This document shows positions 15,969-23,494 of a stretch of DNA of 24,550 nt, in pieces; position 1 is the first letter of the stretch; each line of letters opens with the position of its first letter. The notes beneath the pieces were generated by a model. It worked only from the letters and a program-made list of their open reading frames with translations, was not told the origin of the DNA and ran no database searches. Both the position numbers and the translations under genes were made by a program. The stretch comes from JBARRS01 sp049644345 (GTDB lineage: Bacteria > Actinomycetota > Thermoleophilia > Gaiellales > Gaiellaceae): the NCBI GenBank assembly GCA_049644345.1, contig JBARRS010000095.1, positions 1-24,550 on the forward strand. The letters run 5' to 3'.

Positions 15969-17254
15969 GAGTAGGAAGTGAAGCCCTGGAAGCCCGGATA
16001 GAGCGGGTGCTTCGCGCAGAGGGCCTCAGAGCGCGAGCGGAGTGCGTTCAGGTCGGGGTCGGGGCCGAGCGCCTCGACGATCACCCGGCCGACCTCGCGG
16101 AAGTCCCCCTCCTCGAAGCCGCGCATCGTCGCGGCCGGCGTCCCGATCCTGACCCCGGACGCGACCGTCGGCGGCCGCTCGTCGAACGGCACCGTATTCC
16201 TGTTCACCGTCAGCTTCACATCGGCCAGCCGCTCCTCGGCGTCCTTGCCGGTCCACTCCGTCCGCCGGAGGTCGAGCTGGAGCAGGTGCGTGTCGGTGCC
16301 GCCGGTGAGGACGTCGAGACCACCTTCGATCAGGGTCTCCGCCAGGGTGTCGGCGTTCACGCGGATCTGGCGCTGGTATTCGCGGAAAGGCTCGGTCGCC
16401 GCGATCCGGAAGCACGTCGCCTTCGCCGCGACGACGTGGCAGAGCGGGCCACCTTGCATCCCTGGAAAGACCGCGCGGTCGATCGCCTGCGCTTGCTCCT
16501 CCTTGCAGAGGATGAAGCCCGCGCGCGGCCCGGAGAGCGTCTTGTGGGTCGTCGAGGTGACGAAGTCGCTGTGGGGCACCGGATTGGGGTGGAGGCCTGC
16601 GGCGACGAGCCCCGCGAAATGAGCCATGTCGCAAAGAAGCAGAGCGCCGACCTCGTCGGCGATCTCACGGAAACGGTCCGCCTCCACCGTTCGCGGGTAG
16701 GCGGAACCTCCGCAGATGATCAGTCTCGGCCGGTGCTCCTTCGCGAGGCGGAGCACGTCGTCGTAGTCGACGACGTTCGTCTCGGGATCGACCCCGTAGT
16801 GGACGATGGTGTAGAGCCGGCCGGAAAAGTTGACCTTGAGCCCGTGCGTGAGGTGGCCCCCGTGCGAGAGCTCGAGCGAGAGGATCGTGTCGCCGGGCTC
16901 GCAGGCGGCGAAGTAGACGGCCATGTTGGTCTGCGCGCCCGCGTGCGGCTGCACGTTTGCGTGCTCGGCGCTGAAGAGCGACTTCGCGCGGTCGATCGCC
17001 GTCTGCTCGATCTCGTCGATCACCTCGCAACCGCCGTAGTAGCGCTTGCCCGGATAGCCCTCGGCGTACTTGTTCGTCGGCACGCTGCCGGTCGCCTCGA
17101 GCACGCTCGGCCACGTGAAGTTCTCGGAGGCGATCAGCTCGATCTGGCCGCGCTCACGCTCGAGCTCGCGTCCCAGGAGCTCGGCGATCTCCGGGTCGAC
17201 CTCGGTCAAACCGGCGGTGCGGAGGTGGTCGATCGTCTCCTGGGCGACTGCCAT
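15965..17254 (-). CDS. glyA: Serine hydroxymethyltransferase
   Basis: PLP enzyme converting serine and tetrahydrofolate to glycine and 5,10-methylene-THF, the main source of one-carbon units. The product is 429 residues. Motifs are ELIASENFTWPSVLEATGS (39-57), NKYAEGYPGKRYYGG (61-75), LLLCDMAHFAGLVAAG (205-220) and the PLP lysine in TSTTHKTLSGPRAGF (Lys238). The C-terminus has GVRIGTPAATMRGFEEGDF. The ATG at 17254 has AAAGG upstream and lies 13 bases after the tsaC stop, the only gap in the prfA-to-upp run. Confidence 0.98.
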   Translation of the reverse strand: MAVAQETIDHLRTAGLTEVDPEIAELLGRELERERGQIELIASENFTWPSVLEATGSVPTNKYAEGYPGKRYYGGCEVIDEIEQTAIDRAKSLFSAEHANVQPHAGAQTNMAVYFAACEPGDTILSLELSHGGHLTHGLKVNFSGRLYTIVHYGVDPETNVVDYDDVLRLAKEHRPRLIICGGSAYPRTVEADRFREIADEVGALLLCDMAHFAGLVAAGLHPNPVPHSDFVTSTTHKTLSGPRAGFILCKEEQAQAIDRAVFPGMQGGPLCHVVAAKATCFRIAATEPFREYQRQIRVNADTLAETLIEGGLDVLTGGTDTHLLQLDLRRTEWTGKDAEERLADVKLTVNRNTVPFDERPPTVASGVRIGTPAATMRGFEEGDFREVGRVIVEALGPDPDLNALRSRSEALCAKHPLYPGFQGFTSYS

Positions 17255-17267
17255 CGTGCCTTTGATC

Positions 17268-17903
17268 CTACTGGCGCGTCCGGCCGGTCGTGAGCGGCGC
17301 AGCCACGGTGCGGAGCCGCTCGAGCGCCTCCGCGGCAGGCGCCGCTCCCTCCCGGAGCACGCGCGGCTCGCGGCCCGTGAGATCGATCACGGTCGAAGGA
17401 ACGCCGGGAAGCTCGCCGCCGTCGACCAGCGCGGCGCACCCGCAGCGGAGCTCTTCGGGCACGTCGTCCAGACGCCGCGGATCGGGGCCCCCTGGGAGGT
17501 TCGCGCTGGTAGCGAGCACGCTGCCGACATGGTCGAGCACGACAGTGGTCACCGCCGGTAGCTCCGGGACGCGGATCCCGATCGCGTCCGGGTTCGAACC
17601 GGTCAGCCAGGGGTAGCGACGCGCCGGATTCGGCACCACGACCGTGTACGGGCCGGGTAGGAGCGCCCGCAGAAGAGTTGCCGCGCGGCCCCGCAGCTCC
17701 GGCAGGCACTCGAGCAGGTAGTCGAGGTCCCGGGCGAGCAGCGCCGTCGGCTGCAGCTCGTCACGGCCCTTGAGACGGTACGCGCGCCGGGCCGGCTCCG
17801 GGCGGTACGGGTCGGCGCAGAGCCCGTAGACGGTGTCGGTCGGAAGGACGACCGGCTCTCCGGCCCGCAGCGCCGTCACTGCCTGCTCGACCGCGTCTTT
17901 CAC
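17268..17903 (-). CDS. tsaC: L-threonylcarbamoyladenylate synthase (Sua5/YrdC/YwlC family)
   Basis: Makes threonylcarbamoyl-AMP from threonine, bicarbonate and ATP for t6A at position 37 of ANN-decoding tRNAs. The product is 211 residues with the YrdC fold: PVVLPTDTVYGLCADP (17-32), the substrate-binding RLKGRDELQP (43-52), LLPGPYTVVVPNP (81-93), GIRVPELP (108-115) and LATSANLPGGPDP (129-141). There is no C-terminal Sua5 domain, so it is a TsaC/short form. The GTG start at 17903 overlaps the prmC stop (GTGA). The order prfA-prmC-tsaC is conserved widely in Gram-positive bacteria. Confidence 0.95.
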   Translation of the reverse strand: MKDAVEQAVTALRAGEPVVLPTDTVYGLCADPYRPEPARRAYRLKGRDELQPTALLARDLDYLLECLPELRGRAATLLRALLPGPYTVVVPNPARRYPWLTGSNPDAIGIRVPELPAVTTVVLDHVGSVLATSANLPGGPDPRRLDDVPEELRCGCAALVDGGELPGVPSTVIDLTGREPRVLREGAAPAAEALERLRTVAAPLTTGRTRQ

Positions 17904-18733
17904 GCCTTTCGTCCCTCGACGACTCGCTCCAAATCGCTCAGATCCTTCGTCATCCTAATCTCGCGATAGCCCAGCTCCTCGAGCAGCGCCACGATCTCGG
18001 TCGCCTTGTCGGCGGCCGTCTCGAGTACGAGCCAGCCGCCGGGCCGCAGTGCCTCGGTGGCCGCCCCCGCCACGGCTCGGGTCGCACCGTTCCCGACCAC
18101 GGCCGCGCGCGGCTCCCAGTCGCGCACCTCGGGCTGAAGCGTCTCGATCTCCCCGGCCGTCACGTAAGGTGGATTCGAGACGACGAGGTCGAACTCGGAG
18201 GGCCCGAGGCCGCGGTGGAAATCGTGGTGCAGGAAGCGGACGCGGGCTGCCAACCCGGTGCTCTCGGCGTTCTCGCGCGCGAGTGCGAGCGCCTCCTCGG
18301 AGCTGTCGATCGCGGTCACCCGCGCGGCAGGGTGCTCGTCCGCGATCGCGAGCGCGATCGCGCCCGAGCCCACACCGACGTCGAGGACGTCGGGCTGCTC
18401 GAGCTCCCGCAGCAGCTCGAGGCAGCGCTCCACGACGATCTCCGTCTCCGGCCGGGGCACGAGCGCCCGACGGTCGACTCTCAGGGTCAGCCGGCGAAAG
18501 CCCCACTCGCCGAGGATGTAGGCGAGCGGCTCACGACGTCCGCGCCGCAGGATCAGGGCGCGATAGGTCTGGAGCTCGTGCCGGTTCAACGGGCGTGCGT
18601 AGTCGGTGTAGAGCTCGACACGCGTCTTGCCGAGGGCCCGCGCGAGCAAGAGCTCGGCGTCGAGCCGTGGCGAATCGACCCCCTTGGCCGCGAGAAACTG
18701 CGTCGCGCGGCGGAGGACGTCCCTGAGAGTCAC
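17900..18733 (-). CDS. prmC: Release factor glutamine methyltransferase
   Basis: SAM-dependent enzyme that methylates the glutamine of the GGQ motif in release factors, here presumably the prfA product encoded just upstream. The product is 277 residues. The N-terminal helical domain includes AYILGEWGFRRLTLRVDRRA (71-90) and VPRPETE (92-98). The SAM motif is DVGVGSGAIALAI (118-130), and the catalytic NPPY is at 187-190 (VVSNPPYVT). The GTG at 18733 overlaps the prfA stop as GTGA, coupling enzyme to substrate. Confidence 0.97.
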   Translation of the reverse strand: MTLRDVLRRATQFLAAKGVDSPRLDAELLLARALGKTRVELYTDYARPLNRHELQTYRALILRRGRREPLAYILGEWGFRRLTLRVDRRALVPRPETEIVVERCLELLRELEQPDVLDVGVGSGAIALAIADEHPAARVTAIDSSEEALALARENAESTGLAARVRFLHHDFHRGLGPSEFDLVVSNPPYVTAGEIETLQPEVRDWEPRAAVVGNGATRAVAGAATEALRPGGWLVLETAADKATEIVALLEELGYREIRMTKDLSDLERVVEGRKA

Positions 18734-19779
18734 ACGGCGGCGGCTTCGAGCGCGCGGCGCCGCTCCTCGGCGGCGAGCGCCTCCGTCAGCTCGTCGAGCT
18801 CACCGTTGAGCACCGTGTCGAGCCGGTGCAGCGTCAGCTTGATCCGGTGGTCCGTGACGCGGTTCTCGGCAAAGTTGTAGGTGCGGATCTTCTCGGCCCG
18901 CTCGCCCGAGCCGATCTGCGAGCGCCGTGTCGCCGCCTGCTCCGCCGCCTGCCTCTCGCGCTCGAGCTCGTAGAGGCGCGCCCGCAGGACCCGCATCGCC
19001 TTCTGCTTGTTCTGGAGCTGCGACTTCTCGTCCTGCATCGCCACGACGATCCCCGTCGGCACATGCGTGATCCGCACGGCCGAGTCCGTGGTGTTGACGC
19101 TCTGTCCGCCGGGCCCCGTCGAGCGGTAGACGTCGACCTTCAGGTCGTTGTCGTTGAGCTCGACCTCGACGTCCTCGGCCTCGGGCATGACGGCGACGGT
19201 CGCCGTCGATGTATGGGTCCGGCCCTGTGACTCCGTTTCCGGCACGCGCTGGACGCGATGAGTGCCTCCCTCCCACTTGAAGACCGAGTAGGCCCCGTCG
19301 CCCTTGACCGCGAAGCTGATCTTCTGGAAGCCGCCGCCATCGTTCGGGTTCGCCTCGAGCTGCTCCCAGGTGAACCCTCGCCGCTCCGCGTAGCGGGTGA
19401 GCATGCGAAACAGGTCGCCGGCCCACAGCGCCGCCTCGTCGCCGCCCGCGGCGGCTCGGATCTCGACGATCACGTCCTTGCGGTCGGCCGGGTCGCTCTC
19501 GACGAGCGCGAGCTTAAGCTCCTCCTCGAGCGCCTCGAGCCGCTCCTCGAGCTCCGGCACGAGCTCGCGCAGGACGCCGTCGGAGCGCGCTTCGTCGAGG
19601 TCGCCGCGCACCCGACGCCACTCCTGTGCGAGCGCGTAGGGCTCCTCGAGCTCCTTCAGGCGGCGCCCGACCGCCGCCGCCTCACGGTGGTCGTTGTAGA
19701 CGGCAGGGTCCGACATGCGCTCCTGCGTCTCGAGGTAGGAGCGCTCGAGCTCTTCGACGAGCGAATCGAGCTGGGGCAT
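18730..19779 (-). CDS. prfA: Peptide chain release factor 1
   Basis: Recognises UAA and UAG stops and triggers peptide release. The product is 349 residues. Domain 3 has the catalytic GGQ (224-226, in TGPGGQSVNTTDSAVRITH). The codon-reading PxT tripeptide is PET (180-182, in VQRVPETESQGR), as expected for RF1 and not the SPF of RF2. The N-terminal coiled coil is intact. The ATG at 19779 lies nine bases after the previous gene's stop. TAACCT, which contains that stop, ends six bases before the ATG and could serve as a leaderless -10, so prfA may have its own promoter as well as readthrough. Confidence 0.98.
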   Translation of the reverse strand: MPQLDSLVEELERSYLETQERMSDPAVYNDHREAAAVGRRLKELEEPYALAQEWRRVRGDLDEARSDGVLRELVPELEERLEALEEELKLALVESDPADRKDVIVEIRAAAGGDEAALWAGDLFRMLTRYAERRGFTWEQLEANPNDGGGFQKISFAVKGDGAYSVFKWEGGTHRVQRVPETESQGRTHTSTATVAVMPEAEDVEVELNDNDLKVDVYRSTGPGGQSVNTTDSAVRITHVPTGIVVAMQDEKSQLQNKQKAMRVLRARLYELERERQAAEQAATRRSQIGSGERAEKIRTYNFAENRVTDHRIKLTLHRLDTVLNGELDELTEALAAEERRRALEAAAV

Positions 19780-19788
19780 ACGCCTAGG

Positions 19789-21360
19789 TTAGCCCCGGCC
19801 GAGGAGGCCGCCCAGCGGCACACGGCGCGCGTTGCCGGACGCATCGGCCGCGTAGAGCGTGGCGCGCCAGCTCCCGGCAGGAGCGCGGAGCCGGACCGAC
19901 CCGCGCATCGGCCGGCGGCCGAGGTCGTGTGTGAAGGCGGGGCCGCCGCCGTAGATCCGCACCCACAGGTGCAGGTACGTCGACACATCGTCCGTCGCCC
20001 GCCAAGAGAGCGTCAGGCCGCGCAGCCGCGCCGACACCACCGGCGGCGTCGTGTCGCGACGGATCTCGAGCGGCGCCAGCGCCTGCGTGGCGGCGTTACC
20101 GGCGAGGTCGACCGCCCGCACGGCCACCGGGTACTCGCCTGGAGCGAGCGGCTTCGGCCGGACGACGACGCCGTGCCAGCCTCCCAGGAGCCAGACGCTG
20201 ACGCGGACCCCCGCCGCGGTGAGGGTGACCTGCGCCGGCTTCGAGAGCCAGAACTTGACGAGGGCTGCGTCGCGGACCGTGTCACGCGGGTAGACCGGCG
20301 GCGCTTGCGGGCCCGGCTTCAGCGCGGGCGGTTCGGTGACGTAGGCGCTGAAGCGGTCGGCATAGCTCTTCCAGAAGGGATCCTTCGTCCGCACGGCGAG
20401 CTTGGCGAGCAGAGAGACCACGTAGGTGTGGTAGTTCAGGTTCGCGTAGGGCCCGCCGAGCGAGTAGAGGGACCAGTAGCCGGTATCGAAGCGCGGCAGA
20501 AGCGTCCGCGACGACTGCGCGAGCGCGTCCGCCAGGGTTTGTGCGCCGGTGTCCCCGGAGAGCGCCGCGTAGTCGCCGAGCGAGATCACCGCCTGGAGCT
20601 GCGCGTTCAGGACGGCCTCGCGGCTGAAGTCGTAGAGCTTGATCCAAGGCACGCCGGCCACGAGCTCGACGAGCCCAGCCGGCACGGTGCGGTACGCGGC
20701 GCGAGCATCGTCCATCAAGGCCGGGTCGAACTTCGCTGCCGTGCGGGCCAGGGCCTGCGCGGCGACGGCCTGCGCCATCCCGGACACCCACGGCGGGCTA
20801 GCGCCCTCGAAAGGGAACCCGTATTCCCACCGCATCCGGTCGCCGACGGGGACGCCGCGTGCGATCAGCGCCTGAGCCAGCGGAACCGTCGCTGGGTCAG
20901 CGGCGAGGACGAGCGTATTCAGCCGAGCAAAGTTCGCAAGCGGATGGAACTGGAAGCCCTGACCGGGAAAGGCTCGGTAGACGATCCCGTCGCTCGCAAC
21001 CGTCGTCGTCCCTGCCTGGGGCGGGTCGCGCCGCGCCAGATAGCGGACGTTCAGGTCGAGCATCGAGAAGAGCGTCAGCGCGTTCGCGGCGTTGTAGGCG
21101 CGCCAGCGGAGCGCCACGTCGTGGAGCACGCCGGCGAGATCGCGGTACCGGTAGCGATTCACGAGCGGCAGGGCGTTCTCGGTCCGGTAGAGGATGCCCC
21201 GGTAGCGCGCGGCGTCGGCGGGATCGAGGCGCCCCGACTCGACGGCAAGCCCGAGGCCGCGTTTGGCGAGCCCGACGTCCACGCGCCAGGTCTCGCGTGC
21301 GGGGGCGGCGGCGGGAAGGATCGCCACGACGACCGCCAGCAGGATCGTACGGCGAAGCAT
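19789..21360 (-). CDS. Secreted glucuronyl C5-epimerase-like protein with C-terminal Ig-like domains
   Basis: A 523-residue exported protein. Residues 1-22 form a signal peptide (MLRRTILLAVVVAILPAAAPA). The central region (about 50-340) has the marks of the D-glucuronyl C5-epimerase C-terminal domain (PF06662): FEGASPPWVSGMAQAVA (184-200), RFDTGYWSLYSL (290-301) and NYHTYVVSLLAKL. In animals this fold turns glucuronate into iduronate in heparan. The last 150 residues look like two beta-sandwich (Ig/FlgD-like) modules, with AVRAVDLAGNAATQ and TLYAADASGNARRV. ATG at 21360 is preferred over an in-frame TTG at 21369 because it starts the signal peptide cleanly. It sits between DUF1385 and prfA, an unusual site. 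It may modify a uronate-containing surface glycan (inference). Confidence 0.82.
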   Translation of the reverse strand: MLRRTILLAVVVAILPAAAPARETWRVDVGLAKRGLGLAVESGRLDPADAARYRGILYRTENALPLVNRYRYRDLAGVLHDVALRWRAYNAANALTLFSMLDLNVRYLARRDPPQAGTTTVASDGIVYRAFPGQGFQFHPLANFARLNTLVLAADPATVPLAQALIARGVPVGDRMRWEYGFPFEGASPPWVSGMAQAVAAQALARTAAKFDPALMDDARAAYRTVPAGLVELVAGVPWIKLYDFSREAVLNAQLQAVISLGDYAALSGDTGAQTLADALAQSSRTLLPRFDTGYWSLYSLGGPYANLNYHTYVVSLLAKLAVRTKDPFWKSYADRFSAYVTEPPALKPGPQAPPVYPRDTVRDAALVKFWLSKPAQVTLTAAGVRVSVWLLGGWHGVVVRPKPLAPGEYPVAVRAVDLAGNAATQALAPLEIRRDTTPPVVSARLRGLTLSWRATDDVSTYLHLWVRIYGGGPAFTHDLGRRPMRGSVRLRAPAGSWRATLYAADASGNARRVPLGGLLGRG

Positions 21361-21385
21361 CGGACCCAATGAGTCTGACGAAGGT

Positions 21386-21408
21386 ACGGCCGAGCGGTTA
21401 GCGGCCGT
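21386..21408. terminator. Hairpin between DUF1385 and the epimerase gene
   Basis: ACGGCCG (21386-21392) and CGGCCGT (21402-21408) form a 7-base-pair stem with a 9-base loop in the 56-base gap. On the minus strand, the direction of the neighbouring genes, no U-run follows. On the plus strand CCCGTTTT follows. It may attenuate transcription entering the epimerase gene or stop antisense transcription, but it is weak as an intrinsic terminator. Confidence 0.33.
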
Positions 21409-21416
21409 CCCGTTTT

Positions 21417-22328
21417 CTAGGCCATGATCTCCACGCGCTGGTCGTCCGCGGAGGTGCCCCGGCCCTCGAGGGCGAGCACCTCCTTGAGTGCGCGGATCGA
21501 GACCTCGAGCTGATCCAGAGTCGGCTCGCGGGTCGTCAGCCGCTGGAGCCAGAGGCCGGGCGCGAGCAAGGTCAGGAGGATGCGGTTCTTCGAGTGTTTT
21601 CCGGCGAAGCGGATCAGCTCGTAGGCGATCCCGGCGATCACCGGCAACAGCAGGATCCGGCTGGCGATCAGCCAGTACCAGACAGGGCGGCCGAAGAACG
21701 CGAAGACGAAGATCGCGATCACCATCACCCAGAGCAGGAAGGCCGTGCCGCAGCGGGGGTGGATGAGGCTGTAGCGCTGCACACGCTCGGGCTCGAGCTC
21801 CTCACCGGCCTCGTACGCGTTGATCGCCTTGTGCTCGGCAGCGTGGTACTGGAAGACGCGGCGGAGGTCGGGAAGGAGCGAGATCACGCCGAGGTAGAGG
21901 ACGAAGATCGTCACCCGGATCAGGCCTTCGACGATCACGAACGGACCGGTCCCGTGGATCGGCAGCCAGTTCGTGATCAGCGCCGGCGTCACCTTGAAGA
22001 GCAGCACGGCGAAGACGATCGCGACCGCGAAGGCGAAGATCAGCGCGCCCCGGGTGAGCTCCGTCTCGACCTCTTCGTCACCCTCCTGTGAGGCGTACTG
22101 CGCCGAGATCGACAGGGCGCGGAAGCCGATCGCGAGCGACTCGCCGAGCGCCATCACTCCGCGGACGATGGGCAGCCGGAGCAGGCGGTGCCGCGCCATG
22201 GCCGACTCGATCGGCCGGCAGACCTGAGCGATCGTCCCGTTCGGCTTGCGGACGGCGACCGCCCAGTTCGACGGGCCGCGCATCATCACGCCCTCGAGGA
22301 CGGCCTGTCCTCCGATCGGAGCCGACAT
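21417..22328 (-). CDS. DUF1385 family membrane protein (YqhQ-like)
   Basis: A 303-residue polytopic membrane protein of the DUF1385 family (PF07136), with Bacillus YqhQ as namesake; function unknown. Diagnostic motifs are IGGQAVLEGVMMRGP (5-19), the conserved YHAAEHKAINAYE and LIHPRCGTAFLLWVMVIA. Membrane helices lie at about 95-117, 130-150, 195-215 and 220-240. The ATG at 22328 is preceded by GAGGG. The gap to rpmE is nine bases. It is often linked to rpmE and prfA in actinobacteria and related Gram-positives, so the position is ancestral. Confidence 0.92.
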   Translation of the reverse strand: MSAPIGGQAVLEGVMMRGPSNWAVAVRKPNGTIAQVCRPIESAMARHRLLRLPIVRGVMALGESLAIGFRALSISAQYASQEGDEEVETELTRGALIFAFAVAIVFAVLLFKVTPALITNWLPIHGTGPFVIVEGLIRVTIFVLYLGVISLLPDLRRVFQYHAAEHKAINAYEAGEELEPERVQRYSLIHPRCGTAFLLWVMVIAIFVFAFFGRPVWYWLIASRILLLPVIAGIAYELIRFAGKHSKNRILLTLLAPGLWLQRLTTREPTLDQLEVSIRALKEVLALEGRGTSADDQRVEIMA

Positions 22329-22337
22329 GTCCCTCAG

Positions 22338-22556
22338 TTAAGCGTCTCGAGCGGTCTGCGCGCGCTCGAGACGGCGTTGGAAGCGCTCGACGCGGCCGCC
22401 GGAGTCGACGAGTTTCTGCTTGCCAGTGTAGAAGGGATGGCACGCCGAGCAGATCTCGACGTGCAGCTCGGCCTTGGTCGAGCGCGTCTGGAACTCGTTG
22501 CCGCACGCGCAGCGCACGGTCGCGAGTGGATATTCGGGATGAATTCCCGCTTTCAC
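22338..22556 (-). CDS. rpmE: Ribosomal protein bL31, zinc-binding form
   Basis: Large-subunit protein bL31, 72 residues. It begins MKAGIHPEYPLATVRCACGN and has four zinc-ligand cysteines, Cys16, Cys18, Cys36 and Cys39 (RCAC and CSAC), so it is the zinc-replete (C+) paralog rather than the YtiA type. HPFYTGKQKLVDSGGRVERF (40-59) is the family signature. The GTG start overlaps the preceding stop as GTGA. TGCTATTCT, an extended -10-like sequence within the end of the upstream gene, ends nine bases before the GTG and may supply a local promoter. Confidence 0.97.
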   Translation of the reverse strand: MKAGIHPEYPLATVRCACGNEFQTRSTKAELHVEICSACHPFYTGKQKLVDSGGRVERFQRRLERAQTARDA

Positions 22557-23494
22557 GGCCGTCCGAGAATAGCAGAGGCCTTTTCGAGGCCGACGTTGCC
22601 TCCTGAGACGACAACGCCGACCGCGGAGGCCGCTTCGAGCGGGATCTTCCCCGCGAGCAGAGCCGCGACTCCGGCCGCTCCGGCCGGCTCGCAGGCGAGC
22701 TTGGCACGGGCGTAGAGGAAGCGCATTCCTTCCTCGATCTCGGTCTCGGAGACGAGAACGGACTCGACGTCCCGGGCGCGGCAGATAGCCAGCGCCAGCT
22801 CACCCGCGAAGGGCGCGTTGAGCCCGTCCGCGACCGACTCGGGCGAGACGGGCACTGACCGTCCGGCGGCAAGGCCCTCGTGCAGCGCAGCGGAGCGCTC
22901 AGGCTCGACCGCGACGACGCGGACGTCGAGAGCGGTGGCGATCCCGGCGACGAGCCCGCCGCCGCCGACCGGCACGACGACGACGTCGAGCTCCGGTACG
23001 TCCTCGGCGAGCTCGAGGCCGACGGTGCCCTGCCCCGCGATCACGAGCGGGTCGTCAAACGGATGGACGAGCGTGCGGCTCGTCTGCTCGATCAGCTCGT
23101 GCAGGCGGTCGAAGGCCTCAGCGGGGTCGCCCGCCTCGAGGTCGACCTCGGCGCCGTAGCCGCGGGTTGCCGCCAGCTTCGCCGCGTCCGCGCCGCGCCA
23201 CATCACGACCAGCGCATCGGTGCCTGAGAGCGGCGCGGCCCATGCGAGCGCCTGGGCGTGGTTGCCGGCCGAGATCCCGATCACCCCGCGCGTCCGCTCG
23301 TCCTCAGAGAGGGAGGCCAGCTTGTTGAGCACGCCGCGCGGCTTGAAGGAGCCGGTGCGCTGGAAGAGCTCGGCCTTCAGGTGGACAGGCCGCCCGACAC
23401 GCGCCGAGAGCGTCGCCGAGCTGAAGACGGGCGTGCGGTGGAGGCGCCCGCGGATCGTCTCGGCAGCCGAGAGGACCTCGTCTTTCGTGATCAC
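22553..23494 (-). CDS. Threonine/serine dehydratase, PLP fold type II, no regulatory domain
   Basis: PLP enzyme of the threonine dehydratase/serine racemase family, 313 residues. Motifs are RTGSFKPRGVLNKL (46-59, PLP Lys51), ISAGNHAQALAWAA (74-87), VPVGGGGLVAGIA (phosphate site) and a C-terminal VVSGGNVGLEKA. It has no ACT-like C-terminal domain, so it resembles the short catabolic TdcB type or serine/hydroxyaspartate dehydratases rather than feedback-controlled IlvA. The GTG at 23494 overlaps the MFS gene stop (GTGA); an upstream extension to 23608 is rejected because it is Arg/Ala-rich and antiparallel to nothing conserved. Threonine, serine or racemase activity cannot be separated by eye. 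Confidence 0.88.
   Translation of the reverse strand: MITKDEVLSAAETIRGRLHRTPVFSSATLSARVGRPVHLKAELFQRTGSFKPRGVLNKLASLSEDERTRGVIGISAGNHAQALAWAAPLSGTDALVVMWRGADAAKLAATRGYGAEVDLEAGDPAEAFDRLHELIEQTSRTLVHPFDDPLVIAGQGTVGLELAEDVPELDVVVVPVGGGGLVAGIATALDVRVVAVEPERSAALHEGLAAGRSVPVSPESVADGLNAPFAGELALAICRARDVESVLVSETEIEEGMRFLYARAKLACEPAGAAGVAALLAGKIPLEAASAVGVVVSGGNVGLEKASAILGRP

Noticed and set aside
16007..17293. A 428-codon plus-strand open frame
   Set aside because: It is antisense to glyA over its whole length, and the product has no recognisable domain.
19258..21372. A 704-codon plus-strand open frame
   Set aside because: It is antisense to prfA and the C5-epimerase gene, both with clear motifs. 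The translation is Arg/Glu/His-rich, typical of a high-GC shadow frame.
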